Part shown: piece by piece, positions 27,853 to 36,712 of the stretch
How the letters are laid out: each line of letters begins with the position of its first letter
Position numbering within the stretch: the stretch's first letter is position 1
DNA from: Actinoalloteichus hoggarensis
GTDB lineage: Bacteria > Actinomycetota > Actinomycetes > Mycobacteriales > Pseudonocardiaceae
Assembly (NCBI RefSeq): GCF_002234535.1
Contig: NZ_CP022521.1
Span: 1,736,001 to 1,800,000 of the forward strand
Length of the DNA: 64,000 bases
Direction: 5' to 3'
The notes under the pieces: generated by a model
The model's input: the letters and a program-made list of their open reading frames with translations, nothing else
Told to the model about the DNA's origin: nothing
Databases searched by the model: none
Program-made: the position numbers and the translations under genes

Positions 27853-28397
27853 GTGCTGCGTCGGGCGACTGCGCCGGAGCGACGGGATGACGCGGTGGCG
27901 GATCGAAGGAGACGGAGGTCGACGGGGCTCATCGTCATGTTCGAGGGCGTGGGCGCTCGTCAGGACGAGTCCCGGCCTCGCCATCGAACCTGAGGCCGTC
28001 CCCACGGTGGCGAAGGCGGGGTCGGCCGCGAGAGCCGCGGGTGACGAGGTGTTCGCCGCCGTCGGCCTCGCGCCGATGAGGTGGTCGGCCTGCGTCGTGC
28101 GCGACCGCGGCGGGTGGCGCCCCGACTTCTCGCGTCGAGGAGGTCGACCACGGATCGCCCTCGGGCGACGCGAGCCGGGTGGTGGCAGGACATGACCGGG
28201 CGGGGCTGCGCTCGGCAGTCCGGCCGGGCCTGCGGGCGGTTTCGTGTGAAGGACCCGGCGAGTCAGGCGGAATCCCCCGTGCTCGGCGAAGGACTGCTCG
28301 ATGCGGGCTGTGAGCATCCGCGCGCGCCTTAGCCCAGAGCGAACGCCAGGGCACGCAGAAGCGCGCACGGCGCCTGCCTCGGGCGCGGTCACGTGGA

Positions 28398-28466
28398 CGG
28401 GAGGTCGGACCCGCCCCCGACGAGTCCGACCTCCCGGAAGGATGCGGCAGCGGACGGCATCCTTCC
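28398..28466 (-). terminator. Two adjacent hairpins downstream of the group-2 sigma gene
   Basis: A perfect 13-bp stem (28398-28410 with 28424-28436) abuts a second stem GGAAGGATGC/GCATCCTTCC (28436-28445 with 28457-28466). They lie 90-160 bases past the sigma gene stop. Confidence 0.65.
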
Positions 28467-28554
28467 GCCCGCCCCCGCTTCACGCTGTCGTACCACACAG
28501 TGCCGTGATGTGCATCACAAGTCAACGCGGCTGTTCGGGTGATGCGGCTGAGGA

Positions 28555-29529
28555 TCAGCTCGCGTAGGCGCGCAGCCGCTCAGCTCGGTCGCCCTGACGA
28601 AGCTTGGCCATCACCTCGCGCTCGATCTGGCGAACCCGCTCCCTCGAGAGGCCGAAACTGCGGCCGATCTGGTCGAGCGTGCGCGGCTGACCGTCATCGA
28701 GCCCGTAGCGGAGCCGGATCACGTGCTGTTCACGGTCGTCCAGGGTGCTCAGGACCCGGCGGAGGTCGTCCTGAAGAAGCCCGGAGATGACCGAGTTCTC
28801 CGCGTCGGTGGCCTCCGAGTCCTCGATGAAGTCGCCGAGCGGCGCGTCCTCCTCGGCTCCGACCGGCATGTCGAGGCTCACCGGATCGCGCGAGTGGTCG
28901 AGCAGGTCGCCGACCTTGTGCGCGGGGATGCCGGACTCCTCGCTCAGCTCCTCGTGCGTAGCCTCGCGCCCGAGACGTTGATGCAGGTCGCGCTTGATCC
29001 TCGCCAGCTTGTTCACCTGTTCGACGAGGTGGACCGGGAGTCGGATCGTGCGGCCCTGGTCGGCCATGCCTCGCGTGATCGCCTGTCGAATCCACCAGGT
29101 CGCGTACGTGGAGAACTTGAAGCCCTTGGTGTAGTCGAACTTCTCGACGGCGCGGATCAGGCCGAGGTTGCCCTCCTGGATGAGATCGAGCAGCGGCATG
29201 CCTCGGCCGGTGTAGCGCTTGGCGAGGCTGACGACCAGCCGGAGGTTGGCCTCCAACAGGTGATTCTTCGCCCGGTGACCGTCTCGCACCAGCGCCCGCA
29301 GGTCGGTCCGCCGCGCAGGTGAGAGGCGCTTCGCGGTGTCCAGCATGTGCTGGGCGAAGACGCCCGCCTCGATGCGCTTGGCGAGATCGACCTCCTGCTG
29401 AGCGGTGAGCAGCGCAGTTCTGCCGATCCCGTTGAGGTAGACCCGTACGAGGTCGGCGGCAGGGCCCTGTGCGTCGAGGTCGGCCTCGGCGTAGGCTTCG
29501 GCGGTAGGGATGGTCTGCGGGATGGTCAT
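28555..29529 (-). CDS. sigB: Group-2 sigma-70 factor (SigB/HrdB-like)
   Basis: 324 residues, much shorter than the SigA in this window because region 1.1 is missing. Regions 1.2-2 ([57 protein letters not shown]), 3 and 4 ([20 protein letters not shown]) are complete. Nearly identical core to SigA means it reads similar promoters; mycobacterial SigB is the general stress and stationary-phase counterpart. ATG 29529 has GGGAGGGAAG upstream. An ECF-type promoter lies about 130 bases up. Confidence 0.95.
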   Translation of the reverse strand: MTIPQTIPTAEAYAEADLDAQGPAADLVRVYLNGIGRTALLTAQQEVDLAKRIEAGVFAQHMLDTAKRLSPARRTDLRALVRDGHRAKNHLLEANLRLVVSLAKRYTGRGMPLLDLIQEGNLGLIRAVEKFDYTKGFKFSTYATWWIRQAITRGMADQGRTIRLPVHLVEQVNKLARIKRDLHQRLGREATHEELSEESGIPAHKVGDLLDHSRDPVSLDMPVGAEEDAPLGDFIEDSEATDAENSVISGLLQDDLRRVLSTLDDREQHVIRLRYGLDDGQPRTLDQIGRSFGLSRERVRQIEREVMAKLRQGDRAERLRAYAS

Positions 29530-29659
29530 GGACTTCCCTCCCTGTCACGGGATGTCGGCAAACTGTGGCAGGACGCCGCAGCGTTGCCAGCGCTGCGGAG
29601 CGCCGTGCCAGGGCGCGCCGTTGATCGGGTCGTGGATTCGGAACGTCGGCTATATGGCA

Positions 29660-29686
29660 AACGTGCTCGGGGCTGGATTCGTTCCC
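29660..29686 (-). promoter_or_regulatory. ECF-type (SigE/SigH/SigR-like) promoter for sigB
   Basis: On the minus strand GGGAAC (29686-29681), a 17-base spacer and CGTT (29663-29660). This matches the GGAAY...GTT stress promoters that drive sigB in mycobacteria. A transcript from here would have a 5' leader of about 120 bases. Confidence 0.5.
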
Positions 29687-29797
29687 GAGCCGCTCAGTCA
29701 GAAGACGTCGTCGTCATCACAGCGGTTGCTCCGGCGTGCCTGAGGATCGCCTGAGAGAAGTTCCGACGGGCGCCGACGACGCGGGCCGCCCCGACGC

Positions 29798-30223
29798 CTA
29801 GAGCTCGACGACGACCGTGAACGGGCCGTCGTTCACGCTCTCCACGGACATGGCCGCCCCGAACCGGCCCGTCTCCACCCGGGCGCCTCGTCGTCGCAGT
29901 TCAGCGACGACCTCGTCGACCAGCGGCCGGGCCCGCTCCGGCCGGGCCGCGGCGCTCCACGAGGGCCTGCGGCCCTTCCTCGCGTCCCCGTAGAGGGTGA
30001 ACTGGCTGACCACCAGCAGCGGGGCTCCAGCCTGAGCACAGGACCGCTCGCCGTGCAGGATTCGAAGCTCATGAAGCTTCGCGGCCATCGCGACCGCCCG
30101 CGAAATCTCATCCGTGTGGGTGACACCGAGGAGCACGAGCAGGCCGGGCTCGCTGAGGTCTCCCACGATCTCGTCGTCCACCCGAACCGTCGCTCGGGTG
30201 ACTCGCGACACCACCGCGCGCAC
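29798..30223 (-). CDS. dtd: D-aminoacyl-tRNA deacylase
   Basis: 141 residues. Removes D-amino acids (and glycine from tRNA-Ala) from mischarged tRNA. The active-site motif SQFTLYGD and the cross-subunit motif NDGPFTV at the C-terminus are both present (canonical Gly-Pro in the latter). GTG 30223 has GGAGGTG upstream. 57 bases separate it from the acyltransferase gene on the same strand. Confidence 0.96.
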   Translation of the reverse strand: MRAVVSRVTRATVRVDDEIVGDLSEPGLLVLLGVTHTDEISRAVAMAAKLHELRILHGERSCAQAGAPLLVVSQFTLYGDARKGRRPSWSAAARPERARPLVDEVVAELRRRGARVETGRFGAAMSVESVNDGPFTVVVEL

Positions 30224-30280
30224 CGAACACCTCCGTCACTCGCGGAACCCGGCCGATGCACGGTCGGGTTCCGAGCCGCG

Positions 30281-30949
30281 TCAGGCCGCATCGGCCTGCC
30301 GGTGATAGCTGTCCACGTACTCCTGCCCGGACAGCTCGATGATCCGGTAGACGACCTCGTCGGTCACCGAGCGTTGAATCGGCACCGATGTCGCCATCCC
30401 GTCGTAGCGGGAGAAGTCCAGCGCGGGGCCGAACCGCACGGTGACGGGACGGATCCTCGGCAGCCGCCTGCCGATGGGCTGCATCTGATCGGTGCCGCTC
30501 AGCGCGACGGGGACGACTGGGGCTCCCGTGCTCAGGGCCAGACGTCCCACCCCGGTGCGACCGCGATACATCCTGCCGTCACTCGACCGGGTGCCCTCGG
30601 GGTAGATCGCGAAGGCGCCGCCGTCGCGGAGCACCTGTTCGGCCTGATCCAGGGCGTTGCGGGCGGCCCGTCCGTCGCCGCGTCGCACCGGGATGTGGCC
30701 GAGGCTGCCGAGGAACCACTTGCGCAGCCTGCCGCCCACGCTCGTCGCCTCGAAGTACTCGGCCTTGGCCAGGATCGAGACGCGACGCGGGACCACCAGG
30801 GGGATGATCAGACTGTCGATGACCGAGAGGTGATTGCTGGCCAGGATGACGCGCCCGGTCGCCGGGATGTTCTCCAGACCTTCGACGCGGGGACGGAACA
30901 CGCACCGCAGCAGCGGTGCGAGCACCTTCTTCGTCAGCCCGTAGAGCAC
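30281..30949 (-). CDS. 1-acylglycerol-3-phosphate acyltransferase (PlsC-like)
   Basis: 222 residues. Motif I NHLSVID (39-45, NHx4D), motif III PEGTRS (117-122) and a short N-terminal hydrophobic stretch mark the PlsC/LPLAT family that makes phosphatidic acid at the membrane. GTG 30949 follows AAGGGAAG; longer frames upstream lack a ribosome site. Several such paralogues are usual in actinomycetes, so the exact acyl acceptor is open. Confidence 0.92.
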   Translation of the reverse strand: MLYGLTKKVLAPLLRCVFRPRVEGLENIPATGRVILASNHLSVIDSLIIPLVVPRRVSILAKAEYFEATSVGGRLRKWFLGSLGHIPVRRGDGRAARNALDQAEQVLRDGGAFAIYPEGTRSSDGRMYRGRTGVGRLALSTGAPVVPVALSGTDQMQPIGRRLPRIRPVTVRFGPALDFSRYDGMATSVPIQRSVTDEVVYRIIELSGQEYVDSYHRQADAA

Positions 30950-31134
30950 GGCGGTCTTCCCTTCAGCGCTGGTCTTCGACGGTGCTCCCGCGCCGCCGGT
31001 GAGGATCGACTCACGATCTTGACCCGACGAGTGCCTCCTCGGTGTGCTCGTGACCCGTGATTCGCACCACCGTACGGGCCGTCCGCCCGCGAGCCCGGGC
31101 GGCAGTGGCACGATGGCGTCCGGAGGCAGGGGTG

Positions 31135-31461
31135 ATGACCGTGAGCGGATCCGACCAGGACGACGGCCCGATTCTGATCACCGAGGCGGCGCCGTCGCAC
31201 GAGGTCGAGCATGCCAGGAGGCGGCGGAAGTACTCGATCATGATGTCGGTCCGGCTCGGCTGCGTGATCGCCGCGGCGCTGAGTTACCAGATCTGGTGGC
31301 TCGCGTTGGGGTTCCTGCTGCTGTCCATTCCGCTGCCGTGGATGGCGGTGCTGGTCGCCAATGACGCCCCGCCGCGCAAACGCGAGGACGTCAACCGCTT
31401 CCGCCGGGAGGCCCGGGCGGTGGAGCGCACGAGCCATCCGGTGATCGACTCCGCCGAGTGA
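31135..31461 (+). CDS. DUF3099 two-helix membrane protein
   Basis: 108 residues. A basic stretch (ARRRRKYSIMMSVRLG) leads into two membrane helices (about 42-58 and 62-84, WWLALGFLLLSIPLPWMAVL) and the family ending ANDAPPRKRED. Function unknown; conserved in actinobacteria. ATG 31135 (or GTG 31132) follows GGAGGCAGGGG. Divergent from the acyltransferase. Confidence 0.88.
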   Translation: MTVSGSDQDDGPILITEAAPSHEVEHARRRRKYSIMMSVRLGCVIAAALSYQIWWLALGFLLLSIPLPWMAVLVANDAPPRKREDVNRFRREARAVERTSHPVIDSAE

Positions 31462-31596
31462 GCCGCCGCCTGCTCGCTCGCTCTCGTGGCGGGCGCCCGA
31501 CACGGGCAGGCCGTCCCGGGCAGACGGCGGGACCTGGAGGGCACCCGCCGACACCCGGTGTGACGGCATCGGCGCGGTGTCCGTTCGTCGACGAGG

Positions 31597-32418
31597 TCAG
31601 CCGAGGATCGCGGGGGTCCGAGCCACGTTCGTGAGCCACGACTGGAGCCGGTCCTCCCAGTCGACCGTGTCGAAGTCGTCGTGGCTCAGGGAGAAGTCGC
31701 CCATGGTCGTCTCGCCGCGGGCGGAGGAGTCCTCGCTCTTGATCACCCTGACGCGCTTGTCGACCTCGAGCACCACCTGAAGATCCGTCGCGTTGGCGAT
31801 GAAGGTCAACTCGACATCGTGCACGTGCTCCGCGAACTCCGTCGGCGGCTCGTACTCGATCTCCTGGATGAACGGGAGCTGCTGATCCACACCGCGCAGG
31901 GAGGTGTACTCGAGGTCGGCCGCCTTGGGCGTGAAGCCGATGTTGGTCATCGCGTCGAGAATGCGCTGCTGAGAGGGCAGCGGAGTCACCACGATCGGCG
32001 CGATCGCCACCGCGTCGACGATCGTCCGCAGCAGGTCGGCCTCCGCGCGGATTCCCACGGCCATCCCGCTGAGATAGCCGGTCCGACTGATCGTGATCGG
32101 CGTCTCCCAGGGGATGGAGAGCTCGAAGGGCACCATGACCGACTCGCCGGGGGCGATCATGCGCCGATTGCCCAGCTCGATCTGCGTGAACGGCAGCGTG
32201 ACGGTCGGGTGCGCCGCCGGAGCGAGCGTGCTGTTCTCCGCCATGTGGACCTCGGCGACCAGGTCGATCGACAGCGAGCCCAGCTCCTGCTCGGTCTGAC
32301 CGCCCAGCAGCAGTACTCCGCCCTGCACGGTCTCGCCCGGAGCGATCTCCGGCACCGACGGCAGCACTTCGACAGTCGCACCACCGTGTCCGAACGTGGC
32401 CAGCACCTTCTTGAGCAT
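31597..32418 (-). CDS. Spo0M family arrestin-like protein
   Basis: 273 residues, two beta-sandwich arrestin-like halves. MLKKVLATFGHGGATVEVL and PWETPITISRTGYLSGM are typical. In Bacillus Spo0M affects sporulation control; in actinomycetes its role is unsettled. ATG 32418 has a strong GGAGGAGA. Monocistronic; it follows the convergent DUF3099 gene and precedes the pseudouridine kinase gene on the same strand. Confidence 0.9.
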   Translation of the reverse strand: MLKKVLATFGHGGATVEVLPSVPEIAPGETVQGGVLLLGGQTEQELGSLSIDLVAEVHMAENSTLAPAAHPTVTLPFTQIELGNRRMIAPGESVMVPFELSIPWETPITISRTGYLSGMAVGIRAEADLLRTIVDAVAIAPIVVTPLPSQQRILDAMTNIGFTPKAADLEYTSLRGVDQQLPFIQEIEYEPPTEFAEHVHDVELTFIANATDLQVVLEVDKRVRVIKSEDSSARGETTMGDFSLSHDDFDTVDWEDRLQSWLTNVARTPAILG

Positions 32419-32582
32419 GGATTCTCCTCCGCATGCGCGGGCCGCCCCGACCTTGCCGTCGGCCCCTGCCGGGCGCGATCTTCTCATCCCCCGATCGGAT
32501 GAGGGGAGCCGAACTGCGAGATCGTCGCGCGAACGAGGGGCGGCAGGCGCCGTGGTCGGGGCGGCGTCGGCGGACTCCGGCG

Positions 32583-33506
32583 TCAGATCGGTGCGTGGGC
32601 AGCGGCCGCCGGCTGAGCGCCGACGTGTCGGACCGCGCTGCTGCCCATGGAGACGCCCGCCCGTAAGGCCTCGACCGGGTCGGCGCCGCGCAGCCTGCTG
32701 CCGAGAAGTCCCGCGTTGAAGGCGTCGCCCGCCCCGGTGGAGTCCACGCACTCGACGGCCGGTGCCTCGACGGAGACCTGCCGTCGCGCGTCGATCCACG
32801 TCGCCCCGTCAGCCCCGGTCGTGACCACGACGGCACGGACGTGGTCCAGCAGCGCCCGGGCCGACTCCGGCTCGGCGGAGCCGGTCAACGCCGCCAGTTC
32901 GTCGGTGTTGGGCAGCAGAAGGTCGACGTCCGCGACGGCGGCGAGGAAGTCCTCGGTGCCCTGGGCCCGCAGCAGTGCCGCGGCCTGCGGGTCCACCGAG
33001 GTGGTCAGTCCCGCCGCCCTGGCAGCCTGGAGCGCGGCCACCCCTGCCGGCCGAGAGGTGCGATCGAGCAGCAGGTATCCCGAAAGGTGCAGGTGGACGG
33101 GCTTCGGGCCCGCGGTGCCGTCGAGCAGCCCCGGATCGAGGTCGTCCGGCGAGATCCGGGCGCTGGCCCCTCGGTCGGGCAACATCGTGCGTTGACCGGT
33201 GGCGTCGACCAGCACCACCACGCAGCAGGTCGCCGCGTCGGGGTCCACGGTGAAGGCACACCGCACGCCTGCCGAGGTCAGCTCGGCGGCGGCCTGTCTG
33301 CCCGCCGAGTCGTCGCCGACCCTGGCGACCAGTAGCGGTTCCACCCCGCCGCGGGCCAGCCACACCGCGGTGTTGGCGCCCGCCCCGCCTGCCGTGAGCC
33401 TGACCTTCGACCTCGTGTCGCCGCCCATGGCCAGCGGCTGGCGGTGCGAGGCGACGACGTCCAGGCCGGTGTCGCCGACGACGACCACGCGCGGCCGAAT
33501 CGTCAT
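32583..33506 (-). CDS. psuK: PfkB-family sugar kinase, probable pseudouridine kinase
   Basis: 307 residues. Ribokinase fold with TAGGAGANTAVWLARGG (substrate Gly-Gly motif) and the catalytic signature DSTGAGDAFNAGLL near residue 262. Its ATG overlaps the psuG stop (ATGA), and PfkB kinases coupled to PsuG phosphorylate pseudouridine to pseudouridine 5'-phosphate. The substrate is inferred from that coupling. Confidence 0.88.
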   Translation of the reverse strand: MTIRPRVVVVGDTGLDVVASHRQPLAMGGDTRSKVRLTAGGAGANTAVWLARGGVEPLLVARVGDDSAGRQAAAELTSAGVRCAFTVDPDAATCCVVVLVDATGQRTMLPDRGASARISPDDLDPGLLDGTAGPKPVHLHLSGYLLLDRTSRPAGVAALQAARAAGLTTSVDPQAAALLRAQGTEDFLAAVADVDLLLPNTDELAALTGSAEPESARALLDHVRAVVVTTGADGATWIDARRQVSVEAPAVECVDSTGAGDAFNAGLLGSRLRGADPVEALRAGVSMGSSAVRHVGAQPAAAAHAPI

Positions 33507-34426
33507 GGTGACTCCGTGAGCGCCACGGCCACGGCCGCCGCGAGTTCGGCGTTGGAGACCACCAGCTCCTCGTTGGCATCGAGACTGACGCCCCCGCTCG
33601 CGTGATGAAAGTGCTCCAGGAGCATCGGCGTGACGTCCTTGCCGTGCACACCCCGCGCAGCGAGGAGCTCCAGGCCGCTGCGCAACAGTTCGTCGTGCAG
33701 GTCTCGGGGCATCTCGTGCACGGCGGGGATCGGATTGGCCAGCACCACGCCGGAGCTGCCGGGGACCGATGATCCATGAGCGGCGACGACGGCTGCCGCG
33801 GCCTCGGGACTGTCCACCCTCCATGGCGAGGGCAGACCGGAATCACGCAGGTAGAAGGCGGGGAAGTCGTCCGTACGGTAGGACAGGACCGGTACGGAGC
33901 GGCTCTCCAGCACTTCCAGCGTCGCGGGGATGTCCAGGATCGACTTCACCCCGGAACAGACCACCGTCACCGGGGTGGATGCCAGCACGTCCAGGTCGGC
34001 CGAGACGTCCCAACTCGTCTCCGCACCGCGATGCACCCCGCCCATTCCGCCGGTGGCGAACAGCGTGATGCCCGCCGAGTGGGCCAGGGCCGCGGTGCTG
34101 GCCACCGTCGTCGCGCCGCTGCCGCGCAGGCCCAGGGCCGGACCCAGGTCGCGGCGGGACAGTTTGACCAGGTCGGCGGTGGGATCGCAGACGCGGTCCA
34201 GCTCTAAGTCGGACAGCCCGATCCTGGCCACACCGTCGAGCACCGCGATCGTCGCGGGGGCGGCGCCTGCGGTGCGGATCACCGACTCCAGTCGGGCGGC
34301 CACCTCCCGGTTGCGCCCGGCGGGCAGGCCGTGCGCCAGCAGAGTGCTCTCCAACGCCACCACGCCCCGTCCCTGCGCGAGAGCGTCGGCGACCTCCTCG
34401 TTCACGAGCAGTTGCCGTGCTGTCAC
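33503..34426 (-). CDS. psuG: Pseudouridine-5'-phosphate glycosidase
   Basis: 307 residues. Cleaves the C-C glycosidic bond of pseudouridine 5'-phosphate to uracil and ribose 5-phosphate. Conserved parts are VALESTLLAHGLPAGRN, the lysine/Asp area DLVKLSRRDLG, ATGGMGGVHRGAE, VCSGVKSILDIPATLE and PRDLHDELL. GTG 34426 has AGGAGG upstream. With the kinase it forms a two-step salvage route for pseudouridine from turned-over RNA. Divergent from DUF3039 with 39 bases between starts. Confidence 0.96.
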   Translation of the reverse strand: MTARQLLVNEEVADALAQGRGVVALESTLLAHGLPAGRNREVAARLESVIRTAGAAPATIAVLDGVARIGLSDLELDRVCDPTADLVKLSRRDLGPALGLRGSGATTVASTAALAHSAGITLFATGGMGGVHRGAETSWDVSADLDVLASTPVTVVCSGVKSILDIPATLEVLESRSVPVLSYRTDDFPAFYLRDSGLPSPWRVDSPEAAAAVVAAHGSSVPGSSGVVLANPIPAVHEMPRDLHDELLRSGLELLAARGVHGKDVTPMLLEHFHHASGGVSLDANEELVVSNAELAAAVAVALTESP

Positions 34427-34465
34427 AACGCCTCCTGTAGTCCATGGCCGATTGCCTGGGGCATC

Positions 34466-34729
34466 ATGGACGATGTGAGTACTCCGACGCAGACGCTCCC
34501 CGATGTCGACACGCGCCCGGAGGGCGTCGACACGACCAGCGACGACACGCCGAAGATGTTCCACTACGTGCGCAAAGCCAAGATCACCGAGAGCGCGGTG
34601 ACGGGTTCGCAGGTGGTGGCGCTGTGCGGTGAGGTGTTTCCCGTCACGCGGTCGCCGAAGCCCGGTTCGCCGGTGTGCCCGGACTGCAAGAAGATCTTCG
34701 AGTCGTTGCCGCCCGGCGGCAAGGACTGA
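34466..34729 (+). CDS. DUF3039 zinc-ribbon-like protein
   Basis: 87 residues. After a disordered acidic head, the core HYVRKAKITESAVTGSQVVA, CGEVFPV and CPDCKKIF has three cysteines plus His that could hold zinc. Conserved single-copy in actinobacteria, unknown function, often near the DEAD/DEAH helicase found 2 kb downstream. ATG 34466 or GTG 34475; no clear ribosome site. Confidence 0.85.
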   Translation: MDDVSTPTQTLPDVDTRPEGVDTTSDDTPKMFHYVRKAKITESAVTGSQVVALCGEVFPVTRSPKPGSPVCPDCKKIFESLPPGGKD

Positions 34730-34999
34730 CCACGGTCCCGGCTCCGTCGGCGCACGACTGCTTCCGTGATGCTCATCCGAGCTGGTCAGCTGCTGTGCCG
34801 TCGGTCCTGGCGACGCCGAGACGGGCCCAGGTCCGGCAGCGTCAGGGTATGAACCGGTAGCCGGTCCTTCGCGTGTTCGGCCCGGCCGGTGTCATCGCGC
34901 GCCTGGCTGACCGCGCGCTCGGCCCCCGTGCCGCCTCTTCTCGGCTGGGCCCTCGGGTCCGTGCCGCTTCTCGCGTGACGAGCGGCGGTGTCGGACGCC

Positions 35000-36460
35000 T
35001 CAGGACTGAGACTCCTCCGGCCCGGTCGTCGGATCGTCGGGCCCTGCCTCGATCTCGCCGTTCCTGCCTGCGGCGTCGGTGCCGATGCCTCCGGCGTCGA
35101 CGGGCCGTGCGGTCGGCCGCGCCGCCGGGTCGATCCGCGGAGTCCCCGGCGGGGGATCGGGCTCGGCGGGCCGCCGCCGCGTGGATGCGGCCGAGTCTGG
35201 TGCTGCCCCGCTGCTCGACGCGGCCTCCACCGCATCGCCCGGCACCGCGTTCGTCCCCGGCCCCCTGAGGTCCGTCGGCCCCTCGAAGTCCGTCGGTCCG
35301 CCGGGTGCGGGCAGCTGGTTCGTCGCCGCGACCTCGGGCGACGCCGCCCGCTCCGCCCGTCGCGCCGTCGCGGACCGGCCTGGGGCGTCCTCGGCGTCGT
35401 CCGCCCCGGCAGCGCGCGACGTCGGTGCCGTGTCCCCGCCTGCTCCTGGCACGCGATGGCGTCGGCGCCAGGCCTGTCGGCCGCGTTCGAGTCGCAGCCG
35501 GGCCGTGACCCGATCGAACTGCTCGCGTCGCCTGCGCTGCTTCTCCCGGTGAGTGGGCGGCGGCGGCCACATCTCGTCGATGCCCGCGTTGAGGTGTGCG
35601 CCGAGGACGATGGCGAAGCCGAGGAAGAAGGTGAACAGCAGGAAGGCGATGGGCGTGCTCAACGCGCCGTAGCTGTAGCCGTTGTCGGAGACCCAGGCGA
35701 TGTAGCGCCGAAGCACGACTCCGGCCACGAGGAACACCACCACGGCGAGCACGGCGCCGGGCAGCCCTCGGTGCCATGGCGGCTTGCGGGGCAGCGCGAC
35801 CTTGTACAACGTCGTGATGGTGATCGTGAGCAGCAACCCGGCGATCGGGTAGTACATCCAGTCGCCGAGCCGGTTGACACCCGGCTGCCATTCCTCCGGC
35901 AGGAGTGAGATCAGCAGATCGGGTCCGAGCGCCAACACCGGCAGCGTGATCATCGCCATGATCAGCCCGGCCACGTAGAGCAGGAGCGCGACCACCCGCT
36001 GCCAGACGGGGTTGCGGACGTCGTACTGCTGGTAGGCGACGGTGATGGCGTCGACGTAGGAGGCCATCGCCGAGGAGCCTGCCCACAGCGAGGTCAGGAA
36101 GCCGAGGGAGACGATCCCGCCTCGCCCCTGGGTCAGGATGTCCGTGACGGTGGGAGCGATGATCTCGTCGACGAGCGTCGGGCTGAAGACATGGGCGCAG
36201 AACTCGAGGATCTGGGCCTGGACCTCGGCGACGACGTCGGGGCCGAACCAGCTCCCGACGAATCCGATGCTGCCGAGCAGGCCGAGCAGCAGCGGCGGCA
36301 GCGACAAGGTCGACCAGAACGCGGCCTCCGCGGCCTCCGCACCGATATCGTCCTCCCAGGCGCGGCGCAGTGTCCGTCGGGTCAACGCGGCAGCCCCGGG
36401 GTGTGTTCGCGAGGACTCGTCGCGTCGCTGCTCGGCGTCGGTGTCGTCGACCTGGTCCAT
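35000..36460 (-). CDS. YihY/BrkB family membrane protein with long C-terminal tail
   Basis: 486 residues. About six membrane helices between residues 45 and 285 (AFWSTLSLPPLLLGLLGSIG, VALLLYVAGLIMAMITLPVL, GAVLAVVVFLVAGVVLRRYI, AFLLFTFFLGFAIVLGAHLN) match the family. The last 180 residues are Pro/Ala/Arg/Glu-rich and disordered, beginning with a basic coiled stretch after EMWPPPPTHREKQRRR. Function of the family is unresolved (not RNase BN). ATG 36460 lacks a strong ribosome site. Confidence 0.88.
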   Translation of the reverse strand: MDQVDDTDAEQRRDESSRTHPGAAALTRRTLRRAWEDDIGAEAAEAAFWSTLSLPPLLLGLLGSIGFVGSWFGPDVVAEVQAQILEFCAHVFSPTLVDEIIAPTVTDILTQGRGGIVSLGFLTSLWAGSSAMASYVDAITVAYQQYDVRNPVWQRVVALLLYVAGLIMAMITLPVLALGPDLLISLLPEEWQPGVNRLGDWMYYPIAGLLLTITITTLYKVALPRKPPWHRGLPGAVLAVVVFLVAGVVLRRYIAWVSDNGYSYGALSTPIAFLLFTFFLGFAIVLGAHLNAGIDEMWPPPPTHREKQRRRREQFDRVTARLRLERGRQAWRRRHRVPGAGGDTAPTSRAAGADDAEDAPGRSATARRAERAASPEVAATNQLPAPGGPTDFEGPTDLRGPGTNAVPGDAVEAASSSGAAPDSAASTRRRPAEPDPPPGTPRIDPAARPTARPVDAGGIGTDAAGRNGEIEAGPDDPTTGPEESQS

Positions 36461-36712
36461 GGTGATGTCCAGGATGGTTCATGGGCCGTCTGCGCCGATC
36501 ACCGGCCGTCCACACGGCGTGCCGCGGTGCCATGGGGACCGGGCGAAGGCTGTGGGCCGGGCGTGCGTGGTGGCGGCCGGACGACACCTTCGGCGGGTAA
36601 GCTGCCTGCTGCCCTCACCGAGGCCCCGACGCCGTCGCGGGAGTCTCCGTCACGAGGGCCTTCGTCTGTCCGCAGCCGGACACGCCCGCCCAGCAAGGAG
36701 GTGCAGCACCTC

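Larger units (their letters stand above)
27775..28554. other. Interval between lipoprotein and sigma factor genes, no gene recognised
   Basis: 780 bases with three hairpins (27818, 28398, 28436) and only motif-free open frames. The hairpins isolate the two convergent genes. Confidence 0.5.

Noticed and set aside
27887-28195. Small plus-strand frame between lipoprotein and sigB
   Set aside because: No ribosome site, no motif, and flanked by terminator-like hairpins that would isolate it.
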